Origin: Galeruca laticollis
Lineage: Eukaryota; Arthropoda; Insecta; Coleoptera; Chrysomelidae
Assembly: GCA_963921935.1 (NCBI GenBank)
Contig: OY998175.1
Span: 163,430,809 to 163,494,808 of the forward strand
Length of the DNA stretch: 64,000 bases
Direction: 5' to 3'
The notes under the pieces were generated by a model. It did no database searches, was not told the origin of the DNA, and saw only the letters and a list, made by a program, of their open reading frames with translations. Positions 53,091 to 62,689 of the stretch are shown in pieces. Position numbers and translations under genes: made by a program. Position 1 is the first letter of the stretch. Every line of letters begins with the position of its first letter.

Positions 53091-54089
53091 TTTTAGATGG
53101 TAGCCCTAATTGATATTTACATGGCTATGAGATTTTTTTTTAAATATCACCGCTTGCCCACTAGAGACCGTATAAATACAGGTGACTCACCCTTATAAGC
53201 TAAACATTCCAGTTTGAGTTATTAAATTTCATTCACTGTAACTGAAATCCGAGGTTTTCATGTTTTTAACTCCCCAGGTGCTCCACTAGCAATAAACATT
53301 ATGAATAACATGTTTTAAGTGGCCTCCATTTCAGCAATCGTGTTAAGATCGAAAATTTAGTTTGAAATTTTTTTACAAGATTCACATTATTTCCAACGAG
53401 AATTTCTTCTACTTTATGGCTCTGTAGTAAATGCTAAATCTAGTGATTACCGAATTAATGACACAACGAATTTTTTATACCTTCTTGAACACAAGTTTAA
53501 AATCATGTACATTTTGTTGCTTTGAAAGCTCGCTGTCTACTTGTTGAATATAAAATAATAACATTTTATTACTTATTTCGAGTTCAAGTCTTACAATCGG
53601 TCAAAGAATATTTTTCTTGTAGGAAAAAAATATAAATTTGATGTCTGACCTCTGGTTCAGTATCTCTCGACCTTATAAGTATCAAAGTCCATCAATCGGG
53701 GTCCACGGATCATCAACGAAGTGTCGCCTTGTCTATAATTCTGCACAATTTATAGTTACCATTCAAATTAAACAATGTTTAGTCTATATAATCAGACTTT
53801 GGAACTATTTAAAGATTATTAAAAACATTTTCGGTTTTTGAAATATGAATCAGCTGCTTAAATTTTAAATCAGACCGTAGTCTTATCAAAAATTGTCGAT
53901 AATCTAAAAGTTTCCTTTACCTACTTTTGTGAGATCTCCTCGTATATAAACATCTTGTCGTTCATTCACCTTTGGAAGTTATATATTAACCTGCATAGAT
54001 AAAATTTAGTTTATTCGTAACAATGGCTACATGTTACTGAATATTTTTATGATGATGCGTAATTACATACTTTATTATAAAGGTTACTT
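53091..54089. other. AT-rich stretch without recognised gene
   Basis: No ORF, terminal repeat or motif that I can name. Confidence 0.4.
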
Positions 54090-54180
54090 TTTTAAATGAA
54101 ACTAACTTTTCAAAAATAATTCCACAATATAATGAAAAAATGTTAAAACTTCTAATAAATTGACAATTGTTTCGATATTA
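54090..54180 (-). mobile_element. Penelope-like family A tail, interrupted by gypsy LTR element
   Basis: TTTAAATGAAACTA...AATTCCACAATATAATG...AATTGACAATTGTTTCGATA matches the outer end of family A in minus orientation. The match can resume at 59004 (AATATCATC, as in the hammerhead region), so the LTR element landed in stem II of the ribozyme motif. Beyond about 59015 the similarity is lost. Confidence 0.68.
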
Positions 54181-54185
54181 AATAT

Positions 54186-54657
54186 TGTAATGTTTTTCTT
54201 ATTTAATTCAATAGCTTTTATCACAACGGGTGGGATTAATTTATACACACGGTATATCTACTTACTTGATTTATTTATACACTTATGCACTATTCACTTA
54301 TACTTAATTTATGTACACACTTAATTTTAATTTATATTAAATGCACTGTTCACAGTTCACTTTTATTGTTAACTTGTTCTACTCCTTTGGCTATGAAAAC
54401 AAACTGTCTACTCTTAGCCACTCATGGGTACTCTCTTATATATTAAAACCACCATCTCGAATCTTCGGGTTCCTGGAAGTTCTCAATTGTGGCTTCCATC
54501 AAACAGCCGATCTTCTTGGAAATCTCTATAAAAATAATCACAAAAAAATAACTAGCCCTTCCCAGAAAATCATGCGCTCCCTCCAAAATTTCAACGTTAG
54601 ATATCGGACTAGAACAGAGTCGGCTTCAGGGACTACACCAGTGTACGATTTCGTAAA
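54186..54657 (-). repeat. 3' LTR (minus strand)
   Basis: Pairs with 58530-59003; starts TGTAATGTTTTTCTTATTTA and ends ACGATTTCGTAA. The last bases differ from the partner (CGTAAA versus CGTAAC). Confidence 0.87.
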
Positions 54658-54834
54658 GTTACCCCCTCCTTAAAAGGTTATTCCACCTGGTACTTCTGTG
54701 TAGCCGGCACTGGATGTTTAAATCGGCAACTGGACCCATTTCTACACTTTCCGGTCGTATGGAAATAACAGGGCACCGTCTTTATCGGGTACCGATAACG
54801 AGGAGTAAACTACACATTCATATCTGGACACCGC

Positions 54835-55871
54835 TATCCTGGAAGATCACGTCTCCTAATGTTCCTGATGACTCGCCAATCCAACTGGTTGCTCTCTATC
54901 CTGGGCATTGCTAGTTGCTCCACGCGGCAGGTGGATCGATCTTGAAATTCGTTTTTGGTAACCAAGTTGAAGACGTACCGCGAATTGTATTTGCGTTTCA
55001 GTGTCTTGCGAGAGGCTGGAATCTGATTCTTTCGAAAGACGGTTGCCAACCCTCATGCGTGTTTGTTACTAGCGGAAATGTTGTGCGCCAGTGAATACTC
55101 TTCCGAGAGCGTGAAGAAATCTTGTCTTTGTTCTGTAGTGACTCCGTATCTAGCTTTCCCGCTACATTCGTATGCGCCCATATTTTCTTCGAAGGCTAGG
55201 TCAGACTCTTGTTTTATATGGTCACCTTCGAATGACGCTAGTCGGTTTTGGTGGACTAGTCTCGGTTTTCCATTAGGTATCTTGCTTATGCGGTAGATGA
55301 CGTCTTGATTCTCTCCTTGATTAAGTACGAACCATTCCATGATTTCTGTAATTTTGGAGAAAATCCTTTTCTCCTTGTCGGGTTGTGTAACCACATACTT
55401 TGTCCCCTTCTTTGAAACTATCTTCTGTGGCCTGCGTATCGTACTGTTTTTTTTATTCTGTCGCTGACAACTTAAATATTCGTTCGAACCTATTCGACCA
55501 TATCGTCCATCCTTTGCTGGAGGGTCTTCTTCCCTCCCAGATGACCTCCTAATGGATTGTCGTGTAACTTCTCAGTACCTCAGCTACTCTCGTTCTCGGG
55601 ATCACTAGCTGTCTTCTCATATCGGAACCATCATCGCTTTCAAGGACTCTATTCAACAGCCCTTCTTCCATGACAAGGGAGTCCCAATTGGCCCAATATA
55701 CCTTGTCTTTGAAAATATTGAAACTTCTTGCCAGTTAGGTTGCCGATTTACTACCTTCCATTGCCGAATCATCTTTAGGTGAGGATCAGTCTCCTGATCT
55801 TCTCTGATCCTAGTGGGTGACCATTCTTTGTTTACAACTGTAGTTTGCAGTGAGATTAGTCTACAGGGCAT
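54835..55871 (-). pseudogene. Gypsy integrase remnant
   Basis: Minus-strand pieces: TTVVNKEWSPTRIREDQETD and MIRQWKVVNRQPNWQEV (about 55700-55850; the linker and start of the integrase zinc finger region), DMRRQLVIPRTRVAEVL (about 55570-55625), and at 55053-55394 the C-terminus with DVIYRISKIPNGKPRLVHQN followed by RLASFEGD. The central DDE core is not recognised; WTIWSNRFERIF (about 55490) may be its relic. Frame changes separate the pieces. Confidence 0.68.
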
Positions 55872-55877
55872 GACCGT

Positions 55878-56402
55878 CTAGGCTGAAAGTCGGCGTTTCG
55901 GTGATTCAGACAAGCTCAATGTTCGCCCCCTGTCTAGTTTTCCCTTTGACTGGATTTCTTGGAAGGCAGGAGTTCTGGGGCGCTTAGACGAACTACATAC
56001 ATGCCCTAACTCGCCACACTTCCAGTATTTGATCTTCTTCGGCTTCTTGTCTACCATACTCTTTATCAAGTTGACGATCTGGTTCAGTCTATCTTCGTCA
56101 CTTTCTTCTTGCATGGTCCTAACTTTGTTGTAACCCGAAGCCTTCGTGGCTGCTTCATATTCAAGAGATTCTTGGTTTGCAGGAGTCTTAGGGCGCTTAC
56201 GCGAACTACGTACACGCAATAGCTTGCCACAGTTACAGCATCTGTATTTCTTCGGCTTCTTGTTCACCATACCTTTTATCAAGTTGACGATCTGGTCAAG
56301 TTTATCATCGTCACCTTCTTCTTGCATGGTCCTATCTTTGTTGTATCCCGAAGCCTTCGTTGCTGCTTCATATTCAAGAGCAGCTGTCAATGCATCGACC
56401 AA
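55878..56402 (-). pseudogene. Gypsy gag C-terminal part with duplicated knuckle region
   Basis: A 174-codon minus-strand frame holds two similar units of about 70 residues: LEYEAATKASGYNK(D/V)RTMQ, then KKPKK and a CCHC-like segment. The first segment reads YRCCNCGKLLRVRSSRK and the second IKYWKCGELGHVCSSSK; neither keeps the full CX2CX4HX4C pattern. Normally this knuckle packages the element RNA. The N-terminal gag continues at 56403-57165 in other frames. Confidence 0.7.
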
Positions 56403-57165
56403 TGTTTTGGGATGGGCTAATCGAAGCGTCCTCTATACATCGGAGTCATGTAAGCCAACAATAAAGGCCTGACATTCCATATTACTCTGTGGTGTTGACG
56501 GATAAGCAAATCGAACTAGTCGGGTAATATACGCTGCATACTCTTGAAGGGGTTCGTCACGTTTCTACCTTCGGTGCTTCAGCCGGGATTGGTAGAAGTG
56601 TTCTAGATGTTCGTGGCCATATCGCAAGTCCAGCCTCTTCATGAGCTGCACGAAGTCATCAGTTTCTTCAACTGGTATCGTCTGAAGTGTATCTTAGGCG
56701 TCTCCCTGAAGCGCGATGGTTAAGTTCACTGTTTTCTCCTTATTGGTCCGATTATTCACTCTAACGCCTGCTTCAAACTGTTTTACATAATTGGCCCACG
56801 ACGTACATCGAACGTTGGGACCTTGACTCGGACAAAACTGCCAATGTCTTCTAACTTAGGGTGTGTTTATGGCTTGCAAGGTTTTATTTGCTCGATCTTC
56901 TTTTCTTCCGCTGGCGTGCCTCGTGTTCCTGAATCTGTCATCTTTCTTTCTAACTCCTTGATTTTCTTGTCCATCTGACTTTCCATCGTACTCATCTTAT
57001 TCTCAATATCAGATTTTAGAGACGAAATTTTATTATCGTCAGCGGCAATGTCGTTTTTCATTAATAAATATCGGGAGAAATATCGTTATTTATAGCAGAA
57101 ATCTAATCGTCCATATTAGCGGAAATATCGTTCTTCATAGCAAAAATATCGTTTTTCATTATTCC
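56403..57165 (-). pseudogene. Gypsy gag central part, frameshifted
   Basis: Minus-strand readings give a capsid-like stretch (about 56410-56800; LRHLFYQSRLKHRR-like basic segment and RLDLRYGHEHLEHF) and a coiled coil at 56867-57061 with SDIENKMSTMESQMDKKIKE. Repeats of KNDI(S/A)(T/A)-type continue across the insert boundary at about 57165 into 58209-58470. Several frame changes. Confidence 0.55.
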
Positions 57166-58235
57166 CCCTAGCTACCTCAAGAAAAATGATATGTATTTTC
57201 GGTAGAGTAGGGGTGGGTAAATATAAAGTTGCAAGAATGATTTACAGTGTAAAAGTAATACTTTAATATTACTAATTGACTCTAAATGTGATGTGATTAA
57301 CAAAAATGGTACCAGTTGGTTTCCAACGAGTAGGTATACACAATCTTCTGGTGATATATTACTAATATTAAATGTAGGTGTCAAGTTTGTGGAGTCCTCA
57401 AGGCCCGTAATTATTTGGAAAGATCTTACTTGATTGTCTGTGCTCCTCCAATTAAGGCTAGAATTGCTGCCTAACATTATCAGCGTAAATCTCTTGTGAT
57501 TCAATGCTGTAGAAATGGCTGACCGGTGGATAGGGGTGCAGTTATGAAGTAAAGAAAAAGTAATGACGAAAGTAAGAAGAAGGTGAGAACTTAAAGACCT
57601 AAAACAACAAAAACCTGTCACCTACCGTAAATCAGTTAGTTAGTTGCAGTGTTTACTCACCGATGATGTTGTGTGGCCTAGATTGATGACTTTATTAGTT
57701 GTTTAAATTATTTAATCCTCTGAAGAGAGTGTTTTCATCAGCGAAATACAATTTAAAACAACTAAAAGTGTTTCTTTTCTTTTTAGGTGCTAATCCTAGA
57801 ATGTTAAGCTCATGCTTAAAAATATGAAACCCAAAAGAAAGGATGTAAGAAAGAAATCTTCAAAAAAAGAGTTGAAATGTTGGAAGTTGAAATTCAAATA
57901 TATCGCTTGACTAACCTTGAACATAGAACCAAATTGAATTTTCAGAATTAATGAACATAGTTATAAGTTCCAAGGAAATTTGATGTCAATCAATACTTAA
58001 TAACCTGTACTCATAAACAATACAAACATAAAGAGCATTAAAAGAATATTTTTTCAATAATCCATATATTTTTTAATCATTAGCAGTTTATGTTTTAAAC
58101 GTAAGTTTTTTCCAAATTTATTTATTAAGCCATTAAAGCATCTATACCTGATTCAATTCTATTTATTTTTATTCTGGCATGATCTGGTAACTAATTTAAC
58201 AAATAAATTTAAGGCCTGGTACTTTTAATTCGTAC
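57166..58235. mobile_element. Unclassified insertion within gag
   Basis: The gag repeat coding KNDIS resumes on both sides (AAATATCGTTTTTCATT at about 57150; AATGTCGTTCTTTATAG at about 58249), so about 1.07 kb is foreign. Ends read CCCCCTAGCTACC and TTTTAATTCGTACC; I see no clear inverted repeats or duplication. It holds the orphan ORF 57172-57604. Confidence 0.5.
57172..57604 (-). CDS. Orphan ORF with hydrophobic N-terminus, unrecognised
   Basis: The open minus-strand frame has a hydrophobic stretch near its start (SSHLLLTFVITFSLLHN), like a signal peptide or membrane segment, then NHKRFTLIMLGSNSSLNWRS and TGLEDSTNLTPTFNISNISP. There is no ATG at the beginning; instead TTTTGTTGTTTTAG precedes 57604, a good splice-acceptor sequence, so it could be an internal exon. 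I do not recognise any family. It could equally be a chance frame in an insertion. Confidence 0.3.
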
Positions 58236-58475
58236 CATCATAATAGCAGAAATGTCGTTCTTTATAGTAGAAATATCGTTCTTCATAGTTGAAATCTTGT
58301 TTATATTAGCAGAAATTGACGCGATTAATGCGGAAGCCTCGTATTTGAATAAAAATGTTTCTCGATCCAAGCCGTCACTTACCAGTGCCATTTTGAGTCT
58401 TTCTACTAATTCACTTTTCTTCCCGGACGTTTCCAACTCGCGATTTTCCAATACCGCTTTTAGTTCCGTTCAGTT
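58209..58475 (-). pseudogene. Gypsy gag N-terminus with SAP-like motif
   Basis: Minus strand just inside the 5' LTR: LKAVLENRELETSGKKSELV, then ERLKMALVSDGLD and a coiled coil with repeated NDIST. The spacing of L, G-K and L..RL matches the SAP motif, a helix-turn-helix DNA-binding module found in some insect gypsy Gag proteins, as I recall. It may tether Gag to chromatin, which is inference. The frame leaves known gag at the insertion boundary (about 58235). Confidence 0.5.
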
Positions 58476-58529
58476 CACTTAGACTCTTGGCTATATTCTT
58501 TATTCATATTACCCCACACCTGATACCAA

Positions 58530-59003
58530 TGTACTGTTTTTCTTATTTATTTAAATAGTTTTTAACACAACGGGTGGGATAAATTTATGCAAACGGTATA
58601 TCTACGTACCCTCTTGATTTAATTATACACTTATACACTATTCACTTATACTTAATTTATATACACACTTAATTCCAATTTATATTAAATACATTGTTCA
58701 CAGTTCACTTTTTTGTTAACTTGTTCTGCTCCGTTGGCTATGAAATCAAATTGTCTACTCTTCGCCGCTCGTGGGTAGTCTTTTATATATTAAACCCACC
58801 TTATCGAACCTTCGAGTTGTTGAAAGTTCTCGATTGCGGCTCCCAAGACGCAATCGACCTCATTGGAAATATATATAAAAACAATCACAGAAAATAACTA
58901 GTCCTTCCCAGAAAATTGTGCCCTCCCGTCAAAATTTCAACTTTAAATATCGGACTAGAACAGAGTCGGCTTCAGGGGCTACACCAGTGTACGATTTCGT
59001 AAC
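58530..59003 (-). repeat. 5' LTR (minus strand)
   Basis: Pairs with 54186-54657; starts TGTACTGTTTTTCTTATTTA and ends ACGATTTCGTAAC. The two differ at many positions, so the element is old. Confidence 0.87.
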
Positions 59004-59099
59004 AATATCATCCTTATTGTTGCATAGTGAACCTACCAGACATATACGATACGTTAGTATAAATGCTAGAAATTTTTCTGTCCATTCTCATTACAGTAG

Positions 59100-59540
59100 G
59101 TAAAACGGCCCACTGACGATGCAATTTTTAGTACAATCGATTGTACAATAGGTTGCACTATAAAACGTATGGACGGATCGTAGATAGTTTTGTCCACAGA
59201 CGTGAAAAGAATTCAACCTGTCGGTTGTACAACGAATCTTGTATATATTTGTATATTGTTCACCATGGTACCGACTGTTTCAATAAAGAAAATAGCTGAT
59301 GTAGTCGTCGAGTTGTTCTCGGATGAGACCAATAATAAAGTGAAAAAGAAGAAAAAAGTGAGGTGTAAAAAATGATTGCTGCACAGCCAAATGTGTTCAC
59401 ACCTGAATTTACTTTATGAACTGCTCTCCACCGAACCTTAGATCTAAAATTCCACAAACAACATCTCTCTCTATAAATCTCGATAAACTCTATCCAAAAC
59501 TGTTTATTGTTCTCCATTTTAGCGGACAGTCTCACTACAC
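59100..59540 (-). mobile_element. Harbinger fragment with MADF exon
   Basis: The left end (TAA-AACGGCCCACTGACGATGC at about 59101) resembles a PIF/Harbinger terminus with a TAA target. The minus strand encodes a MADF domain starting at the ATG at 59517. I found no matching right terminus, so the copy is partial. Confidence 0.55.
59388..59517 (-). CDS. MADF-domain exon of a Harbinger accessory protein
   Basis: Starting MENNKQFWIEFIEIYRERCC and continuing LWNFRSK, this matches the beginning of a MADF domain (W/F..L...Y...LW....). It is a different family from the exon at 3426-3569. The domain is cut off after about 45 residues; HKVNSGVNTFGCAA follows, probably intron or terminal-repeat sequence. 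Confidence 0.55.
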
Positions 59541-60300
59541 TATGTTATTTTGTCTGTATCTGTAAGAATTTGAAGGGTGGGTGACCTCACAGCACTTAGA
59601 CCTATTGTGCATCCTTCTGAGATTCAGGCTTTCTTCTAGCTCGTCATTCAGCCTAATTGTTTGAAGTAGGCGATAATGTCGCCTGAAGTAAGGTCCTTCA
59701 TACTGGCGTTTGTTAGCCTGTACTCGCCGAATACAGAAAACCTAAATTAAGAGGCTGTAAAAATTATTATCTGTGGTGCTTCTTTTACAGCGATGCCGAT
59801 AGCAGTAATATTTGTTTGAGCAACCCTGACATTGCAGCGCATCGCCCATTTAATGTTTAGATTCATGGAGTTGATATGTATATGTAGATTTACCGATGCA
59901 CCAATCTCGAGAGCTACTATTTCGCATCCGCAAATTGGCCGATAAGATCAACAACCGTTTTGATTCAATTCCATAGATAGCTCGTTTGTGTGTGGTCTAG
60001 CAAATGTGTTCAAGCATCATCTTCGCCAATATATGCCAAACAAGCCGCAGGCGGAAGAACTAACAAAAGTCAACGGCATGAAGATGCAGAAGGTCAGGAG
60101 CAATCACTGCATTAAAGATACACAAGAATATCTCTAGTATAACTAACATGGCTTTAGTACAAAACAATCAACCGCTTACTAGTCATAGAATTCGGAAACC
60201 AAGAATCGGCAGGGGAAGTAAAACAACATATCGCTAGGCTTCCCAGGTCGTCATCCAGAGAAATCCTTGTAAATAAAAAAAAGGCTATCTTTAAGACACT
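59541..60300. other. Probable LINE 5' UTR and unassigned sequence
   Basis: 60030-60300 runs without a break into the RTE-like LINE coding region and is probably its 5' UTR. 59541-60030 contains no recognisable gene. CTCACAGCACTTAGACCTA (59588) looks familiar from insect repeats, but I cannot place it. Confidence 0.4.
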
Positions 60301-61925
60301 CAAAAATAAAGATTGGTACTTGGAACGTCAGGACGCTGTATGAAGCTGGCAAAGTCTATAATGTAATCCAAGAAATGACAAGGATATCGACATACATAAT
60401 GGGAATCAGCGAGATGCGATGGCCAAACAACGGATAATGCCCAGTCATGGATCAGATATATACTATTTAGGTAGTCCAAATGACGAGTATACAAATGGCG
60501 TTGGAATAATCGTCAACGAAAGAGAAACAAAATATGTTAACAACTTTGTGCCACTATGGAAGAGAATAATGCTTATCCAACTAAACTCTGCTCCTGTCAA
60601 CTTGAATATTATTCAAGTCTACGCTCCCAACGCAGACAAGTGTGAGGAAGTAATAGAGGAGTTCTATCATGACCTAGTGAACATCCTAAGAACCATCCCC
60701 AAGAAGGACATAACAATAATCATGGGCGATTTCAATGAGAAGATTGTTAGGGGTGGGTATGGTGACATGGTTGGACCGTTCGGATTGGGCATACGAAATG
60801 AACAAGGAGATCGATTAAATATTTTCGCAGCGGAAGAAGAAATGGTAGTCACTAGCACTTTTTTTGAGCTATCTCCCAGGCGACTGTAAACATGGAAGTC
60901 TCGAATGGACACACCTGGACATGTTACAAATCAAAGAGATTTCATTCTTATTAACAAAAGATTTAGAAATACAATAACATATGTTAAAATATATCCAGGA
61001 GCAGACATTAAGTCAGATCAGTTGCTACTATGAACTGAAACTGAAACTGAAAAAGACCTATGCTACAAAACAACCCATTTATGACTTAAGACAACTAAAA
61101 AACGAACAAACAAGACAAGAATCCTAAGAATCTATAAACAGTATAATTCCAATACATACGCAAAATCTGGAGGAAGACCTCAAAATACTGTAGGAGATAA
61201 ACAAAGAAACGTTAGATAGACACGTGCGCAGAAAGAGGGTAAGAAGGGAGCAATGGGTTACACAAGAAATATTGGATATTATGGCAAAAAGAAGAGAAAT
61301 GAAGGATACAAACAAGTCAAAGTACAAACAATAAGGATAAGGCTATGAGTTTCAACCTACACAAGAAGCTCAAACAGAGATGGCTGGACTATACAAACAG
61401 AGGCAAGGAAAGTACCCGACAGACAGTCAGGGAAACATAATACTAAACACGGAACACAAGAAAGAATTGTGTGGTATGTCAAAAATTCCTTCAAGGACAA
61501 GAGCAATATGACGGAACTGAACCTACAATTCAACGACGGACTTGCTATTACACATGATGAAGTCAGAAATGCCATCAAGAAGACTAAATATTGAAAGGCT
61601 ACGGGACCAGATGACTTTCACTCTGAATTATTAAAACTATTGAACGAGGATGGTGTTAATGGATTACATCAATATTTAATGGAGAAATTCCACGAGACTG
61701 GCTCAAGTCGACCTTCAGAACGATACTTAAAAAATCTAATCCGAAGAAATGTGACGAGTACAGAATAATTAGCCTCATGAGCCATATATTGAAAACATTT
61801 CTAAGAGTGATACAACAAAGAATTTATAACAAGGTGGAAGCAATTTGGATTCCGCGACGCACAAGCCACAAGAGAGGCGTTATTCGCAGTACAAGTACTG
61901 GTCCAACTATGTCGTGATGTCAGTT
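60301..61925 (+). pseudogene. RTE-like LINE: endonuclease and partial reverse transcriptase
   Basis: Endonuclease begins KIGTWNVRTLYEAGKVYNVI and MGISEMRW (about 60311-60420); after a frame change 60440-60889 continues with NGVGIIVNE, VNLNIIQVYAPNADK and TIIMGDFNEKIV (GDFN motif). The usual SDH reads SDQ at about 61015. Reverse transcriptase pieces follow in several frames: LHKKLKQRWLDYTNRGKEST, KATGPDDFHSELLKLL (about 61595-61640) and FRDAQATREALFAVQVLVQL (about 61850-61910), where it stops. Insect proteins of this type are often annotated as craniofacial development protein 2-like. Truncated and frameshifted. Confidence 0.82.
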
Positions 61926-61944
61926 GGGATGTATACACGTTTAT

Positions 61945-62315
61945 TGATTTATTTATTTTTCGTACTTCCGGGCCTAAAGTGACAACTTCACTCCCTTGTG
62001 ACAGGTACTAAAGTGTCACATTTAATCCCTCCGGGATTAAATATTGACGAAACTCCCGGAACGATTAAATCACAAACAAACGAATTTAAGGGATATTTTA
62101 TTGAAAAATATAATTAATTAGAATGGTAATTAACGTTAATATTCAAATTTACAATGACACTAGTAATGACAATGTTTCTAAATTATAACTGTCACAACGC
62201 AATGTTACTATGGTAACTTATTTTAAAGACAGTTTATTAAATGAGTTGAAGAGAGAAAAAACTGATTGAAATTATTGAAATAATTAATAAAATCATACCG
62301 GAAGTACGAAAAGTA
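61945..62315. repeat. Inverted-repeat element, possibly a MITE
   Basis: TTTTCGTACTTCCGG at about 61952 is mirrored by CCGGAAGTACGAAAA at about 62299. Inside are small stems such as TTTAATCCCTCCGGGATTAAA (62021). No ORF. Confidence 0.6.
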
Positions 62316-62316
62316 T

Positions 62317-62436
62317 CGTATATACCTTGCGACTGAAGTACATTTAATCCTTCAGGTAAATTATGGCCCTCCCTGCGGTCGGGCCATAAACTTTACCTTC
62401 AGGATTAAATGTACTACTTCAGTCCCGCGGTATATA
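62317..62436. repeat. Long hairpin-forming palindrome
   Basis: Arms of about 52 bp (62317-62369 and 62381-62436) around an 11-base loop: GTATATACC..., AAGTACATTTAATCCT and TTATGGCCC on the left; GGGCCATAA, AGGATTAAATGTACT and GGTATATA on the right. A few mismatches. Confidence 0.85.
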
Positions 62437-62689
62437 ATATACTATTATTGTTCATCCTAACAGGTCTATTGACATAATTACAAGGATAATAATGTTAATA
62501 AAGATAAGTAAATCTGATGTACCTTATGTTATAATAAAAATGAAAAGAAACAAGAGAGAGGGCCAATCACAACTAACTAATGTTATATATCTACACAGAT
62601 ATCGTTAATATCATTTATTAATATTACATAGCATACATCTTTATCATAGTCAGAGAAAGCAGAAGGAGCAAAGAGACAGGAGATTCAAT

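Larger units (their letters stand above)
54186..59003 (-). mobile_element. Gypsy LTR retrotransposon without reverse transcriptase
   Basis: Two direct repeats of about 472 bp (54186-54657, 58530-59003) flank minus-strand gag and integrase remnants. AATAT lies outside both (54181-54185 and 59004-59008), a 5-bp duplication. Minus strand next to the 3' LTR has the purine tract AAGGAGGGGG; next to the 5' LTR it reads TTGGTATCAGGTGTGGGG in primer-site position. Protease, reverse transcriptase and RNase H are not seen: integrase-like sequence follows gag directly at about 55875. A 1-kb insert sits in gag at about 57165-58235. Confidence 0.88.

Noticed and set aside
1933..59535. A host protein-coding gene
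   Set aside because: Every sizeable frame with recognisable motifs belongs to a transposable element; the remaining frames are short or antisense.
59541..60030. SINE or tRNA-derived repeat
   Set aside because: I could not find A and B box promoter motifs or a tRNA fold with confidence.
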